NCBI GenBank assembly: GCA_913055155.1 | Contig: CAJXJR010000018.1 | Location: 1-39,727, forward strand | DNA: 39,727 nt | From: an uncultured Erythrobacter sp. | GTDB lineage: Bacteria > Pseudomonadota > Alphaproteobacteria > Sphingomonadales > Sphingomonadaceae | Direction: 5' to 3' | Shown: one piece after another, positions 17,597-26,402 of the stretch | Layout: the number at the start of each line of letters is the position of its first letter | How positions within the stretch are numbered: the first letter of the stretch is position 1 | Position numbers and translations under genes: made by a program | Notes under the pieces: generated by a model | What the model saw: the letters and a program-made list of their open reading frames with translations, nothing else | Database searches by the model: none | What the model was told of the DNA's origin: nothing

Positions 17597-18343
17597 CTAG
17601 CCCCCGACCTTCTCCATCACCTCGTCGGAAATCTCGTAGTTGCCCCACACGGTCTGCACGTCGTCATCGTCGTCCAGCACGTCGATCAGCTTGAGCAGGG
17701 TGCCGGCGTTCTTCTCGTCCATCTCGACGGTGATGTTGGGCTTCCACGCCAGCTTGACTTCCTTCGCCTCGCCCAGCGTCTTTTCAAGGCCCGAGGCGAC
17801 TTCGTGCAGGTCTTCTGCGGCGGTCCAGATTTCGTGGCCGTCTTCGGAGGAGGAAATATCCTCTGCCCCTGCTTCAAGCGCGGCTTCGAGGACCTTTTCC
17901 TCGTCACCCGCATCAGCGCCGTATTCGATATAGCCCACGCGCTCGAACCCGTGGACCACGCTGCCTTCGGTGCCGAGGTTGCCGCCGTGCTTGGAAAAGG
18001 CGGTGCGCACGGCGGTGGCGGTGCGGTTGCGGTTGTCGGTCAGCGTTTCCACGATGATCGCGCTGCCGCCGGGGCCATAGCCCTCGTAGCGCACTTCCTC
18101 GTAGTTCTCGCCATCCGCCGCGCTCGCCTTGTCGATCGCGCGCTGGATATTGTCCTTGGGCATGGACTGCGCCTTGGCGGTGTTGACGGCCAGGCGCAGG
18201 CGCGGGTTCATGTCGGGATCGGGCGTGCCCAGCTTCGCCGCCACGGTGATCTCGCGGGAAAGCTTGGAAAACAGGTTCGAACGCTTCTTATCCTGCGCAC
18301 CCTTGCGGTGCATGATGTTCTTGAATTTGGAATGGCCTGCCAT
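17597..18343 (-). CDS. yebC: YebC/PmpR-family protein
   Basis: Member of the YebC/TACO1 family, known as DNA-binding regulators and, for some members, as helpers of ribosomes on proline-rich stretches. The start [28 protein letters not shown] is diagnostic, as are [23 protein letters not shown] and the [14 protein letters not shown] segment. 248 residues is full length. It precedes ruvC in a probable operon. Confidence 0.96.
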   Translation of the reverse strand: MAGHSKFKNIMHRKGAQDKKRSNLFSKLSREITVAAKLGTPDPDMNPRLRLAVNTAKAQSMPKDNIQRAIDKASAADGENYEEVRYEGYGPGGSAIIVETLTDNRNRTATAVRTAFSKHGGNLGTEGSVVHGFERVGYIEYGADAGDEEKVLEAALEAGAEDISSSEDGHEIWTAAEDLHEVASGLEKTLGEAKEVKLAWKPNITVEMDEKNAGTLLKLIDVLDDDDDVQTVWGNYEISDEVMEKVGG

Positions 18344-18366
18344 GGTTGTTCTTCTAGCGGTGTCTG

Positions 18367-18397
18367 AAAAGGAAAGCGGGGCCTAGCCCAGCCCCGC
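18367..18397 (-). terminator. Rho-independent terminator after the SDR gene
   Basis: On the minus strand a 7-bp stem GCGGGGC/GCCCCGC with an 8-base loop is followed by TTTCCTTTT. It lies 26 bases beyond the stop codon of the SDR gene and just before yebC, so it separates the two units. Confidence 0.7.
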
Positions 18398-18422
18398 CTT
18401 CGCTTCAACATTCTAGCACAGG

Positions 18423-19304
18423 CTATCCGCCCACCACTTCGCTGCCATTGGGGTGCAGCACCTGCCCCGACATGTAGGAACTGTCCTCGCAGGCCAGGAA
18501 CAGGAAGGCGGGTGCCACCTCGTTGGGCTCTCCGGCGCGGCCCATGGGCACGTCCTCGCCCCAGCCGTCCATCTCCTCTTCCGGCATGCCACCACAGGGG
18601 TTCAGCGGGGTCCAGATCGGGCCTGGCGCCACGCCGTTCACGCGGATGCCGTCGTCGATCAGGTTGCCGCTGAGCGACCGGGTGAAGGCCGTGATCGCCC
18701 CCTTGGTCGCGGAATAATCGAGCAGGATCGGCGCGCCCTGGTATATGGTGATGCTGGTGCAGTTCACGATCGTGGCACCCGGCTTCAGGTACGGGCGTGC
18801 GGCCTGTGCCACGTAGAACATCGAATAGATGTTCGACTGGAAGGTGCGCTGCAGCTGTTCGGGCGTGATATCGGTCACGTCGTAATCGGGGTGCTGTTCG
18901 CCCGCGATCTGGATCAGGCTGTCGATTTGGCCGAAGATCTCGATGGTCTTGTCGACGAGCTTTTGCGCATCTTCCTTGCGCCCCAGGTCGCAGCGGAAGG
19001 TAAAGGCCTCGCCGCCTTCGGCTTCGCACAGTTCCTGCGTCTTCGCTGCGTCATCGTCTTCGCAAAGGTAGGCGATGGCGACTTTCGCGCCTTCGCGGGC
19101 GAACAGTACCGCCGTGGCGCGGCCAATGCCGCTGTCCGCGCCGGTGATGATCGCCACCTTGTCTGTCATCCGGCCGGAACCGGGATAGCGCGGTTGCCAC
19201 CTGGGCTTGCGATCCAGCGCGCTTTCGTGACCGGGCATGTCCGGCTCTTCGGAAATCGGCTCGATGAAGGTGGCGCTGGCGGAGTTTTCGAGTGTCTGCG
19301 TCAT
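18423..19304 (-). CDS. SDR oxidoreductase with N-terminal extension (YghA-like)
   Basis: NAD(P)-dependent short-chain dehydrogenase. About 50 residues of acidic and basic extension (ending RKPRWQPRYPGSGRM) precede the core, as in YghA and other stress-related SDRs. The cofactor motif is TGADSGIGRA, catalytic residues are in NCTSITIY and YSATKGA, and the C-terminal VLHPNGSEVVGG is typical of this subgroup. The start at 19304 has AGGA 8 bases upstream; 293 residues. YghA-type proteins reduce short aldehydes such as methylglyoxal derivatives. It is monocistronic, with its own terminator. Confidence 0.88.
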   Translation of the reverse strand: MTQTLENSASATFIEPISEEPDMPGHESALDRKPRWQPRYPGSGRMTDKVAIITGADSGIGRATAVLFAREGAKVAIAYLCEDDDAAKTQELCEAEGGEAFTFRCDLGRKEDAQKLVDKTIEIFGQIDSLIQIAGEQHPDYDVTDITPEQLQRTFQSNIYSMFYVAQAARPYLKPGATIVNCTSITIYQGAPILLDYSATKGAITAFTRSLSGNLIDDGIRVNGVAPGPIWTPLNPCGGMPEEEMDGWGEDVPMGRAGEPNEVAPAFLFLACEDSSYMSGQVLHPNGSEVVGG

Positions 19305-19387
19305 GGTCGTTGTCCTGCAAAATCGGCTATTTGCAGGATCAACGGGCGGCGCGGCGGCAATGTTCCGCACGCTGCCGCCCCGCAGGC

Positions 19388-19624
19388 TCAGCCCATCCCG
19401 AGCGCGGCCTTGTAGGTATCGAGGATCATTTCCTGTTCGCTGCGGTCGTTGGCGTCCATCTTCCTGAGGCGCACGACCTGGCGCATGATCTTCGGGTCGT
19501 AGCCCACCGCCTTGGCCTCTGCGTAAACGTCGCGAATGTCGTCGGCGATGCCCTTCTTCTCTTCCTCGAGGCGTTCGATGCGCTCGATCAGCAGGCGCAG
19601 GCGGTCGTCGGTGGCTTCGGCCAT
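19388..19624 (-). CDS. gapR: GapR nucleoid-associated protein (DUF2312)
   Basis: Small coiled-coil DNA-binding protein that in Caulobacter binds overtwisted DNA ahead of replication forks and helps topoisomerases. The whole 78-residue protein matches the family: [26 protein letters not shown] (long basic/acidic helix), then [22 protein letters not shown]. The ATG at 19624 gives the canonical MAEA start; a longer frame upstream is not family-like. It is divergent from the TIR gene across a 191-base gap. Confidence 0.95.
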   Translation of the reverse strand: MAEATDDRLRLLIERIERLEEEKKGIADDIRDVYAEAKAVGYDPKIMRQVVRLRKMDANDRSEQEMILDTYKAALGMG

Positions 19625-19815
19625 GGGGGTAATGCTCCGGTAAGGGTGTGAGAATCGGTTGGCGGGCTGGTTAGCCGCCACTGCCCGCTTGGTGAAGGTG
19701 CCTTGTGCCTTCTCCACGCGATTCTCTTGCCGCCCGCCGTGCCAGCGCCATTGTGCCGCGCGGCATTATGGGGCTATCAATCACTTGTGAGAGTCCACGA
19801 GGGGGTAGACGCTCG

Positions 19816-20931
19816 ATGACCGATGTCTTCATTTCCTATTCGCGCGCCGACAAGGAGCGGGTGGCCGAGCTTGCCGCCGCGATCGAGGGCGAAGGCTACG
19901 AGGTCTGGTGGGACGAGGAACTGCCGCCCCACATGAGCTATGGCGATGTCATCACCGACAAGATCGAGAACGCCAAGGCGGCCGTGGTGGTGTGGTCCGC
20001 CGATGCCTCGAAAAGCGAATGGGTGCGCGCCGAGGCCGATGCCGCGCGCAACCACAAGAAGCTGATCCAGACGGCGCTGGCCGACATCATCCCGCCGCTG
20101 CCGTTCAACCAGATCCAGTGCGCCAACCTGGCAGACTGGCACGGCGAGGACGACCACCCCGGCTGGCGCAAGGTGAAGCAGAGCCTGGTGGCGCTGTGCG
20201 GAGAGCCCGAGGGCAAGTCAGCGCCCGCAGCTGCGGCAGCCCCGGCGCCCGAGCCGACGCCTGTACCGGTCGCCGCGCCGCCACCACCTCCTCCACCGCC
20301 GCCGCCGGAGCCAACACCCGAACCCGCCGCCACCGCGCCCGCGCAGGTATCTGCCTCCACGCCGCCACCGGCGCCGGCAAGCAGCAGCAAGGGCCACTCG
20401 CCCGCATTGGTGCTGGGCGTGGTGGGTGCCGTGGTGCTGGTGGGCGCGGGCCTTGCCTGGGCCTTTTCCGGCGACGACAAGGCCGGTGACGACGACGCGG
20501 CCACGATCGCTGCCGTGGAAGAGACCGGTGAGGCAACGGACGCGAGCGGCAAGCCCGTCGACCCGGACGATGACAGGGCGCTGGTGGGCGGCAACGATGC
20601 GCCTGCCCAGGCACCGCCGCCGATTGCCCAGCAGGCCCCGCCGGCGCAGCAACAGGCGCCCGCACCCGATGCCTACAACCGCGATGTCACGCTGATAAAC
20701 CAGGCGGGCGAGGTCATCATGTACATGTACTGGTCCAACACCAACGACCAGAACTGGGGGCCGGACCAGCTGGGTTCCGACGTCTGGCCCGACGGGCAAA
20801 GCGCCAATGTGACGATCGACGACGGCACCGGCGCGTGCAATTTCGACTTCATGGCCGTCACCGCCAGCGGGCGCGAGATCGTGCGGCCCAACGTCAACGT
20901 CTGCGGCGTCTACGAAATCTACTTCAACTAG
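19816..20931 (+). CDS. TIR-domain protein with Pro-rich linker, one TM helix and exported C-terminal domain
   Basis: 371 residues. A TIR domain occupies about 1-128: VFISYSRAD start, GYEVWWDEE box, and W69-x3-E73 where E73 matches the catalytic Glu of NAD-cleaving TIRs. Then come a Pro/Ala linker (about 138-188 with a run of ten Pro), one membrane helix (196-217, ALVLGVVGAVVLVGAGLAWAF), an acidic and Gln/Pro linker, and a C-terminal domain at 288-371 with C341 and C363. That domain is about 60% identical to the end of the exported protein at 11684-12655, so here too it should lie in the periplasm with the TIR inside. A GGGGG-containing Shine-Dalgarno lies upstream. The cyclase gene starts 21 bases after its stop. 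Probably a membrane sensor that makes an NAD-derived signal; the activity is inferred. Confidence 0.85.
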   Translation: MTDVFISYSRADKERVAELAAAIEGEGYEVWWDEELPPHMSYGDVITDKIENAKAAVVVWSADASKSEWVRAEADAARNHKKLIQTALADIIPPLPFNQIQCANLADWHGEDDHPGWRKVKQSLVALCGEPEGKSAPAAAAAPAPEPTPVPVAAPPPPPPPPPPEPTPEPAATAPAQVSASTPPPAPASSSKGHSPALVLGVVGAVVLVGAGLAWAFSGDDKAGDDDAATIAAVEETGEATDASGKPVDPDDDRALVGGNDAPAQAPPPIAQQAPPAQQQAPAPDAYNRDVTLINQAGEVIMYMYWSNTNDQNWGPDQLGSDVWPDGQSANVTIDDGTGACNFDFMAVTASGREIVRPNVNVCGVYEIYFN

Positions 20932-20952
20932 CTGCGCAGGACAGGCCGCGTC

Positions 20953-22068
20953 ATGACCAACATCGCCATGTACTGCGGCCACATGTTCAATGCCGATGCA
21001 GCTGCCGAAGCCGCACTGGCAGAGCGGATCGACGCGGCGATCGCAAAGCACGGCGTCACCGTGGGCTATGGCCCGCTGGCCTGCGGCGCCGACATCCTGA
21101 TTGCCGAAGCGCTGCTGGCACGCGGCTGCGAACTGCAGCTGGTGCTGCCCTTCAGGGAAGAGGATTTCATCGCCGAAAGCGTGCTGTGCGGCGGGGAGGA
21201 CTGGCTGCCACGCTACCACGCCTGCCGCGAGGCGGCGAGCGGGCTGCGCTTTGCCACGCCTGCCGCCTATGTCGGGGACGACAACCAGTTCGCCTACAAT
21301 TCGCGCTATGCCATGGGCCTTGTCCACCTGCGCGCGCAGATGGAAGGCTGCCAGACGGTGCAGCTGGCCGTGGTGTCGGACAAGGTCGCCTCACTCTCCG
21401 TCACCGGGCTGGCGGGCACCGTGGCCGACATCAAGCTGTGGCAGGCGCTGGGCGGCACTACCGAGGCGATCCCCGCCGGCCCGGTGCCGCGCAACCTGGT
21501 GTTCCCCCGGCACGAGGCGATCACCAGCGGGACCCGGCGCGAGATCCGCTCCATCCTGTTTGCCGACTACAAGGGTTTCTCGCGCCTTGGCGAACGCGAG
21601 CTGCCCTTGTTCATGCACCACGTCATGGGCCGCATTGCCGAAGTGCTGAACGCCCACGGCGACCACGTGGAGTTTCGCAACACCTGGGGCGATGCGATCT
21701 ATGCCGTGGTCGACGAGCCCGAATGCGCCGCCGCCATCGCGCTGCAGCTGCAGGACCAGCTGGCGGACCTTCCACCCGACCTGGTGCCCGCAGGCGACCA
21801 GGCCGGTATGCGGATCGGCGTGCACTATGGCCCGATCTGGGTGGGCACCGACCGCATCACCGGCAACCGCCTGTGGTACGGCGGCGAAGTGAACCGCACC
21901 GCCCGGATCGAGCCGGTTACGCCCGTTGGCGGGGTCTACTGCACCGACAGTTTCGCTGCCGCGCTGCTGGTGTCCGACAGCCAGGTGTGCACCTTCACCC
22001 CCGTGGGCACGGTGGAGCTGGCAAAGAAATTCGGCGCGGTGGAGCTGTACAAGCTCGGGAAAGCCTAG
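20953..22068 (+). CDS. SLOG-like domain fused to class III nucleotidyl cyclase
   Basis: 371 residues. The first ~145 look like a SLOG/Rossmann nucleotide-derivative-binding domain: CGHMFNA, then GYGPLACGADILIAEALLARGCELQLVLPF at 38-67, then a WLPRYHAC stretch. Residues about 195-345 form a class III cyclase: D205 (ILFADYKGF) and D247 (NTWGDA) are the two metal Asp, and N314/R318 (VNRTAR) the transition-state pair. The two purine-specifying positions, usually Lys and Asp, read N243 and about L307, so the substrate may not be ATP or GTP. There is no membrane helix or signal peptide. It is co-transcribed with the TIR gene. The likely product is a cyclic nucleotide made on demand. The SLOG call rests on motif pattern only. 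Confidence 0.78.
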   Translation: MTNIAMYCGHMFNADAAAEAALAERIDAAIAKHGVTVGYGPLACGADILIAEALLARGCELQLVLPFREEDFIAESVLCGGEDWLPRYHACREAASGLRFATPAAYVGDDNQFAYNSRYAMGLVHLRAQMEGCQTVQLAVVSDKVASLSVTGLAGTVADIKLWQALGGTTEAIPAGPVPRNLVFPRHEAITSGTRREIRSILFADYKGFSRLGERELPLFMHHVMGRIAEVLNAHGDHVEFRNTWGDAIYAVVDEPECAAAIALQLQDQLADLPPDLVPAGDQAGMRIGVHYGPIWVGTDRITGNRLWYGGEVNRTARIEPVTPVGGVYCTDSFAAALLVSDSQVCTFTPVGTVELAKKFGAVELYKLGKA

Positions 22069-22074
22069 GTGGCC

Positions 22075-22392
22075 CTAGCCTGCCATGGCCTTGTTCTTCT
22101 CCAGGCTGGCGGCCATCGCGTCGAGCTGTTCCTGCGTCGCCTCGGTCTGGTAGTTCGCCTTCCATGCATCCATCGGCATGCCGTGGATCAGCTCCCGCGC
22201 CATGGCCTTGTCGCCGTCATAGCCGGCATCGCGGATCCAGTCGGCCAGGCAGTTGCGGCAAAAGCCCGAAAGGCCCATCAGCTCGATATTCTGTGCATCG
22301 TGGCGCATGCGCAGGTGGCGCACCAGCCGGCGAAAGGCTTCTGCAGCCACTTCGTCGGGCAGCATGTCGAGGGGATCTTGGGGTTCGCTCAT
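22075..22392 (-). CDS. DUF1244 family protein
   Basis: 105-residue soluble protein typical of alphaproteobacteria. The family pattern is visible: AAEAFRRLVRHLRMRHDAQNIELMGLSGFCRNCLADWIRDAG, with a CxxC-like FCRNCL in a helical hairpin, then MDAWKANYQTEATQEQLDAM. The biological role is unknown; the Cys pair may bind metal. The ATG at 22392 has AAGGA 8 bases upstream. Its stop lies 6 bases from the cyclase stop (convergent). Confidence 0.9.
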   Translation of the reverse strand: MSEPQDPLDMLPDEVAAEAFRRLVRHLRMRHDAQNIELMGLSGFCRNCLADWIRDAGYDGDKAMARELIHGMPMDAWKANYQTEATQEQLDAMAASLEKNKAMAG

Positions 22393-22437
22393 GATATATC
22401 CTTGTCTTGTCATGCGGGCCTGTCATAGGCGGGAGCC

Positions 22438-23937
22438 ATGCCGAACGTCGATGCCCGCAAATCCAGCCTAACCAAGTTCCAGCCTCGCAGCCGCAAGGTC
22501 AAGATCCTCGCGACCACCGGCCCGGCCAGCCACGATATCGACACGCTGCGCCGCCTGTTCCAGGCCGGGGCCGATGCCTTCCGCGTCAACATGAGCCACG
22601 GCGAGCACGAGGTGCATGCGCGCACCATTGCCAATATCCGCGCGCTGGAGAAGGAATTCCGCCGCCCCATCGCCATCCTGGCCGACCTGCAGGGGCCAAA
22701 GCTGCGCGTGGGCAGGTTCGCCGATGGCCGCGCCACCATCCCGCATGGCGGCACGTTCACATTCGACCGCGACAGCGAACCGGGCGATGCGACCCGCGTG
22801 GAGCTGCCGCACCCGGAAATCTTCCACGTGGTGGAAGAAGGCCAGCGCCTGCTGGTGAACGACGGCAAGATCCGCCTGCGCGTCACCGAGGTGACCAACG
22901 GCAAGATCGTGTGCAAGGCCGAAGTCGGCGGGGTCATCTCCGATCGCAAGGGCGTGAACGTGCCCGACGCCGAAATTCCCATTCCCGCCCTGACCGACAA
23001 GGACCGGCGCGACCTGGCCTTCGCCATGGAACAGGGCGTCGACTGGATCGGCCTGTCATTCGTGCAGCGCCCGGACGACCTGGCCGAAGCGCGCAAGCTG
23101 ATGGTGGCCCCCAATGGCGAGCGCAAGGGTGCACTGTGCGCCAAGATCGAAAAGCCGCAGGCGGTGCGCCGCCTGAAAGAGATCATCGACCTGGCCGATG
23201 GCATCATGGTGGCGCGCGGCGACCTGGGCGTTGAGCTGGAGCCGCAGGAAGTCCCGCCGCTGCAGAAGAAGATCGTCAACGCCGCCCGCGTGATCGGCAA
23301 GCCGGTGATCGTGGCGACGCAAATGCTCGAATCGATGATCGAAAGCCCCGCCCCCACCCGCGCCGAAGTCTCCGACGTCGCCAATGCGGTGTATGACGGT
23401 GCCGACGCGGTGATGCTGAGCGCGGAGACCGCTGCGGGATCGTGGCCCGAGGAAGCCGTGCTGATGATGGATTCGATCGCCCGGCAGGTGGAGAAGGACG
23501 AGGATTACAAGCAGCGTGTGCGCATGCTGGATACCCCGCCCGATGCCACCCTGGCCGATGCCCTGTCGCATGCCTGCATGACCATTGCCGATACGGTGAA
23601 CATCAATGCCATCGCGGTGTTCACCAGTTCCGGCAGCAGCGCCCGGCGCGTGGCCCGCGAGCGACCGGCGGTGCCGCTGATGGTGCTGACCCCGTCGATG
23701 GCGGTGGCGCGGCGCGTGTGCCTGCTGTGGGGCGGCCACCCGGTGGCAACCAAGGATATCGGCAGCTTCGAGGAAATGATCGCAAAGGGCAAGCGCATGG
23801 CCCTGCGCCACGGCTTTGCGGGCGAAGGCGCGCGCATTGCCATGCTGGCAGGCGTGCCGTTCGGCCAGGCCGGGGCAACCAACCTCGTCCATATCGTCAC
23901 CCTCAAGGGCGACGAGCTGGAGAACTACGACGGGTAA
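22438..23937 (+). CDS. pyk: Pyruvate kinase
   Basis: Last step of glycolysis, phosphoenolpyruvate plus ADP to pyruvate plus ATP. Family motifs in order: KILATTGPAS near residue 22, FRVNMSHGEHEVH, LADLQGPKLRVG, GVDWIGLSFVQRPDDL, the active-site Lys in CAKIEKPQA, DGIMVARGDLGVE, VIVATQMLESMI, and AVMLSAETAAGSWPEEAV. The C-terminal domain ends LVHIVTLKGDEL. 499 residues, full length. The ATG follows a GGGAG only 2 bases upstream, a tight spacing. It is divergent from DUF1244. Confidence 0.97.
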   Translation: MPNVDARKSSLTKFQPRSRKVKILATTGPASHDIDTLRRLFQAGADAFRVNMSHGEHEVHARTIANIRALEKEFRRPIAILADLQGPKLRVGRFADGRATIPHGGTFTFDRDSEPGDATRVELPHPEIFHVVEEGQRLLVNDGKIRLRVTEVTNGKIVCKAEVGGVISDRKGVNVPDAEIPIPALTDKDRRDLAFAMEQGVDWIGLSFVQRPDDLAEARKLMVAPNGERKGALCAKIEKPQAVRRLKEIIDLADGIMVARGDLGVELEPQEVPPLQKKIVNAARVIGKPVIVATQMLESMIESPAPTRAEVSDVANAVYDGADAVMLSAETAAGSWPEEAVLMMDSIARQVEKDEDYKQRVRMLDTPPDATLADALSHACMTIADTVNINAIAVFTSSGSSARRVARERPAVPLMVLTPSMAVARRVCLLWGGHPVATKDIGSFEEMIAKGKRMALRHGFAGEGARIAMLAGVPFGQAGATNLVHIVTLKGDELENYDG

Positions 23938-23943
23938 GCGCGC

Positions 23944-25212
23944 CTAGTCGCGCTCGACTGCCTTGGCCTTGCGGGTGGAAAACATGCCGGTGGTATCGAC
24001 CACGGCCTTCGACAGGTAGCTGTCGCCTTCCAGTCGTTTGAACTGGCGGTGGCCGACCAGGAAAGTGACGATATCGGACGCTTCGCGCGCTTCGTCCGAA
24101 CCGACGAGGCGCACGTTGGGCAGGCCGGCCAGCGATGCGGGCAGCGCGTCGAGGTTGGGTTCCACCACCAGCACCTGCGCGCCTTCGATCCGGGCCACTT
24201 CCTCGACGATTTCCAGCGCCGGGCTTTCGCGCACGTCGTCCACGTCGGGCTTGTAGGTGATGCCATAGCAGGCGATCGTCGGTACCTTGAAGCGGTCGGC
24301 CAGCGCGCGCACCTGCGCCACCACGCGGTGCGGCTTGTCGTCGTTCACCACGCGCGCGGTGCGGATCAGGCGGGCCTCTTCCGGAGCGCTGGAGACGATG
24401 AACCACGGGTCCACCGCGATGCAGTGCCCGCCTACGCCCGCGCCCGGCATCAGGATGTTCACGCGCGGGTGCTGGTTGGCCAGTTCGCGCACTTGCCACA
24501 CATCGGTGCCCAGCCTGTCGCAGATGATCGACAGCTCGTTGGCAAAGGCGATGTTGACGTCGCGATAGGCGTTTTCGGACAGCTTGCACAGCTCTGCCAC
24601 GCGGCTGTCGGTGACGTAGCAGGTGCCCATGACGAAGGACTGGTAAAGTCGTGCGGCCTTGTTGGCGCAGGCAAGCGTCATGCCGCCGATGATGCGATCG
24701 TTGCTCACCAGTTCGCGCAGCATCTGGCCCGGCAGGATGCGTTCGGGGCAATGGCACAGGGCAACGTCGGCCTCGCGGTCCTCGTCGCGGTAGCGCGGGA
24801 AGGTGAGATCGGGGCGTTCCTCGGCAAAGATCTCCGCCAGTCGCTCGGTGCTGCCAACCGGAGAGGTGCTCTCGAGGATCACCACGTTGCCCTTTTCCAG
24901 CACCGGCGCGATGGTGCGCGCAGCGGCCTCGACATAGGTCATGTCCGGCCCTTCGTTCACCATCGGCGTGGGTACGGCGATCAGGAAGAACTCGGCCGGT
25001 TCCGGCGTGGTCGTGGCGCGCAGGCGCCCGGTATCGACAGCGGCGGACAGCAACATCTGCAGGTCCGGCTCCTGGAAATGCGCACGCCCCTCGTTCACTG
25101 CTTCGACGACGCTTTCGTTCACGTCGAGGCCCACCACTTCGTGCCCGCGGCTGGCCAGCATGGCAGCGGTGGGCAGGCCGATATAGCCAAGGCCGACGGT
25201 GCAGACTTTCAT
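23944..25212 (-). CDS. wecC: UDP-N-acetyl-D-mannosaminuronate dehydrogenase
   Basis: Oxidises UDP-ManNAc to UDP-ManNAc uronate for surface polysaccharide. It shows the UDP-sugar dehydrogenase pattern: VGLGYIGLPTAAMLASRGHEVVGLDVN at the start, ESTSPVGSTE, CHCPERILPGQ, the catalytic region KLSENAYRDVNIAFANE, and MPGAGVGGHCIAVDPWF with the catalytic Cys. The C-terminal half has the second Rossmann domain. 422 residues. Its ATG shares one base with the wecB stop (TGATG). The pairing with an epimerase supports WecC rather than a UDP-glucose dehydrogenase. Confidence 0.93.
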   Translation of the reverse strand: MKVCTVGLGYIGLPTAAMLASRGHEVVGLDVNESVVEAVNEGRAHFQEPDLQMLLSAAVDTGRLRATTTPEPAEFFLIAVPTPMVNEGPDMTYVEAAARTIAPVLEKGNVVILESTSPVGSTERLAEIFAEERPDLTFPRYRDEDREADVALCHCPERILPGQMLRELVSNDRIIGGMTLACANKAARLYQSFVMGTCYVTDSRVAELCKLSENAYRDVNIAFANELSIICDRLGTDVWQVRELANQHPRVNILMPGAGVGGHCIAVDPWFIVSSAPEEARLIRTARVVNDDKPHRVVAQVRALADRFKVPTIACYGITYKPDVDDVRESPALEIVEEVARIEGAQVLVVEPNLDALPASLAGLPNVRLVGSDEAREASDIVTFLVGHRQFKRLEGDSYLSKAVVDTTGMFSTRKAKAVERD

Positions 25213-26372
25213 CAGGCGTGTTCTTTCACGAATGCGGCAACGCTGGCGGCGATCTTCTGCGCTGCCGTGCCATCGCCATAGGGGGACACCGCGCGGGCGC
25301 GGCTGGCGTAATGGTCTTCGTCCGAGAGCAGCCTCGCGACCGCTTCGACAATTGTTGCAACGTCGGTGCCGACAAGGCTGGCAACCCCGGTCTCCACTGC
25401 CTCGGGCCGTTCGGTCACCTCGCGCATCACCAGCACCGGCTTGCCCAGCGCGGGCGCTTCTTCCTGGATGCCGCCGCTGTCGGTGAGGACAAGGTGCGCG
25501 CGCTTCATCAGCGCCACCATCTGCACGTAGTCGACCGGCGGGATGAGGTGCACGGCAGAGGTGCCACCCAGCCGCGCTTCGACCACGTCCTTCACCTGCG
25601 GATTGAGGTGGACGGGGTAGACAATCTCGACATCGCCGCGCGCCGCGATGGCGGCCAGCGCATCGCAGATCCGGGCAAAGCCGTCACCAAAGCTCTCGCG
25701 CCGGTGACCGGTGACGAGCACCAGCTTCCTGGCCGGGTCGAGCGCAACGGGGAGCGAGTCCAGCTCGTCCCCCTGTAACCCTTCGGCCACGTGCAGCAGC
25801 GCATCGATGCCGGTGTTGCCGGTAACTTCGATATGGCGATCTGTCGGGCGTTCGCTGCGCAGGTTCTGCGCCGCGCCCTCGGTCGGAGCCCACAGCAGCT
25901 CGGCCACGGCGTCGATGGAAATGCGGTTATATTCCTCGGGCTAGGGGCGCATCATGTCATGGCTGCGCAGGCCAGCCTCGACATGGCCCACGGGCACGCG
26001 GTTGTAGAAGGCCGAAAGCCCCGCCGCCATGGCGCTGGTGGTGTCGCCATGCACCAGCACCAGGCCCGGCCGATAGCTCGCAATCAGGCCATCCATCTCG
26101 CGCATCACGCGAGCGGTAATGTCGGACAGGGTCTGTCCCGGCGTCATCAGGTCGAGGTCGATATCCGCCTGCTCTCCGAACACGGCGAAGACCTGGTCCA
26201 GCATCTGCCGGTGCTGGCCGGTGGTGACCACCTTCAGGTCCACCTCGGGCAAGGCCCGCAGCGCGCGCACCACGGGCAGCATCTTGATTGCTTCGGGACG
26301 GGTCCCGATCACGAGCAGGACGGGCGTCACAGCGTGCGCGCCGAAAAGGGGGTCTGGAGACAGCTCAACCAC
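25212..26372 (-). pseudogene. wecB: UDP-N-acetylglucosamine 2-epimerase interrupted by an in-frame TAG
   Basis: Would convert UDP-GlcNAc to UDP-ManNAc, feeding WecC. The reading frame is WecB-like from end to end: VIGTRPEAIKMLPVV, VTTGQHRQMLDQV, VLVHGDTTSAMA, GHVEAGLRS, PEEYNRISID, HRRESFG, TDSGGIQEEAPALGKPVLVMREVTERPEA. It is broken by a TAG at 25941-25943, exactly between RP and PEE, where relatives usually carry Trp or another aromatic; TGG to TAG is a single change. The frame is the same on both sides, so this is a nonsense codon, not a frameshift. 386 codons in total is the normal length. The start is GTG with AAGG 7 bases upstream. It could be a real inactivation, a suppressed codon or a base error. 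Confidence 0.88.
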
Positions 26373-26402
26373 CCCCCGGCCTTAGCTTTGCGGAGTAAAA
26401 AC

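Noticed and set aside
19816-22068. Canonical Pycsar or Thoeris system
   Set aside because: No cyclic-nucleotide-binding domain is fused to the TIR, and no SIR2-SLOG effector (ThsA) is present; the parts match neither set exactly.
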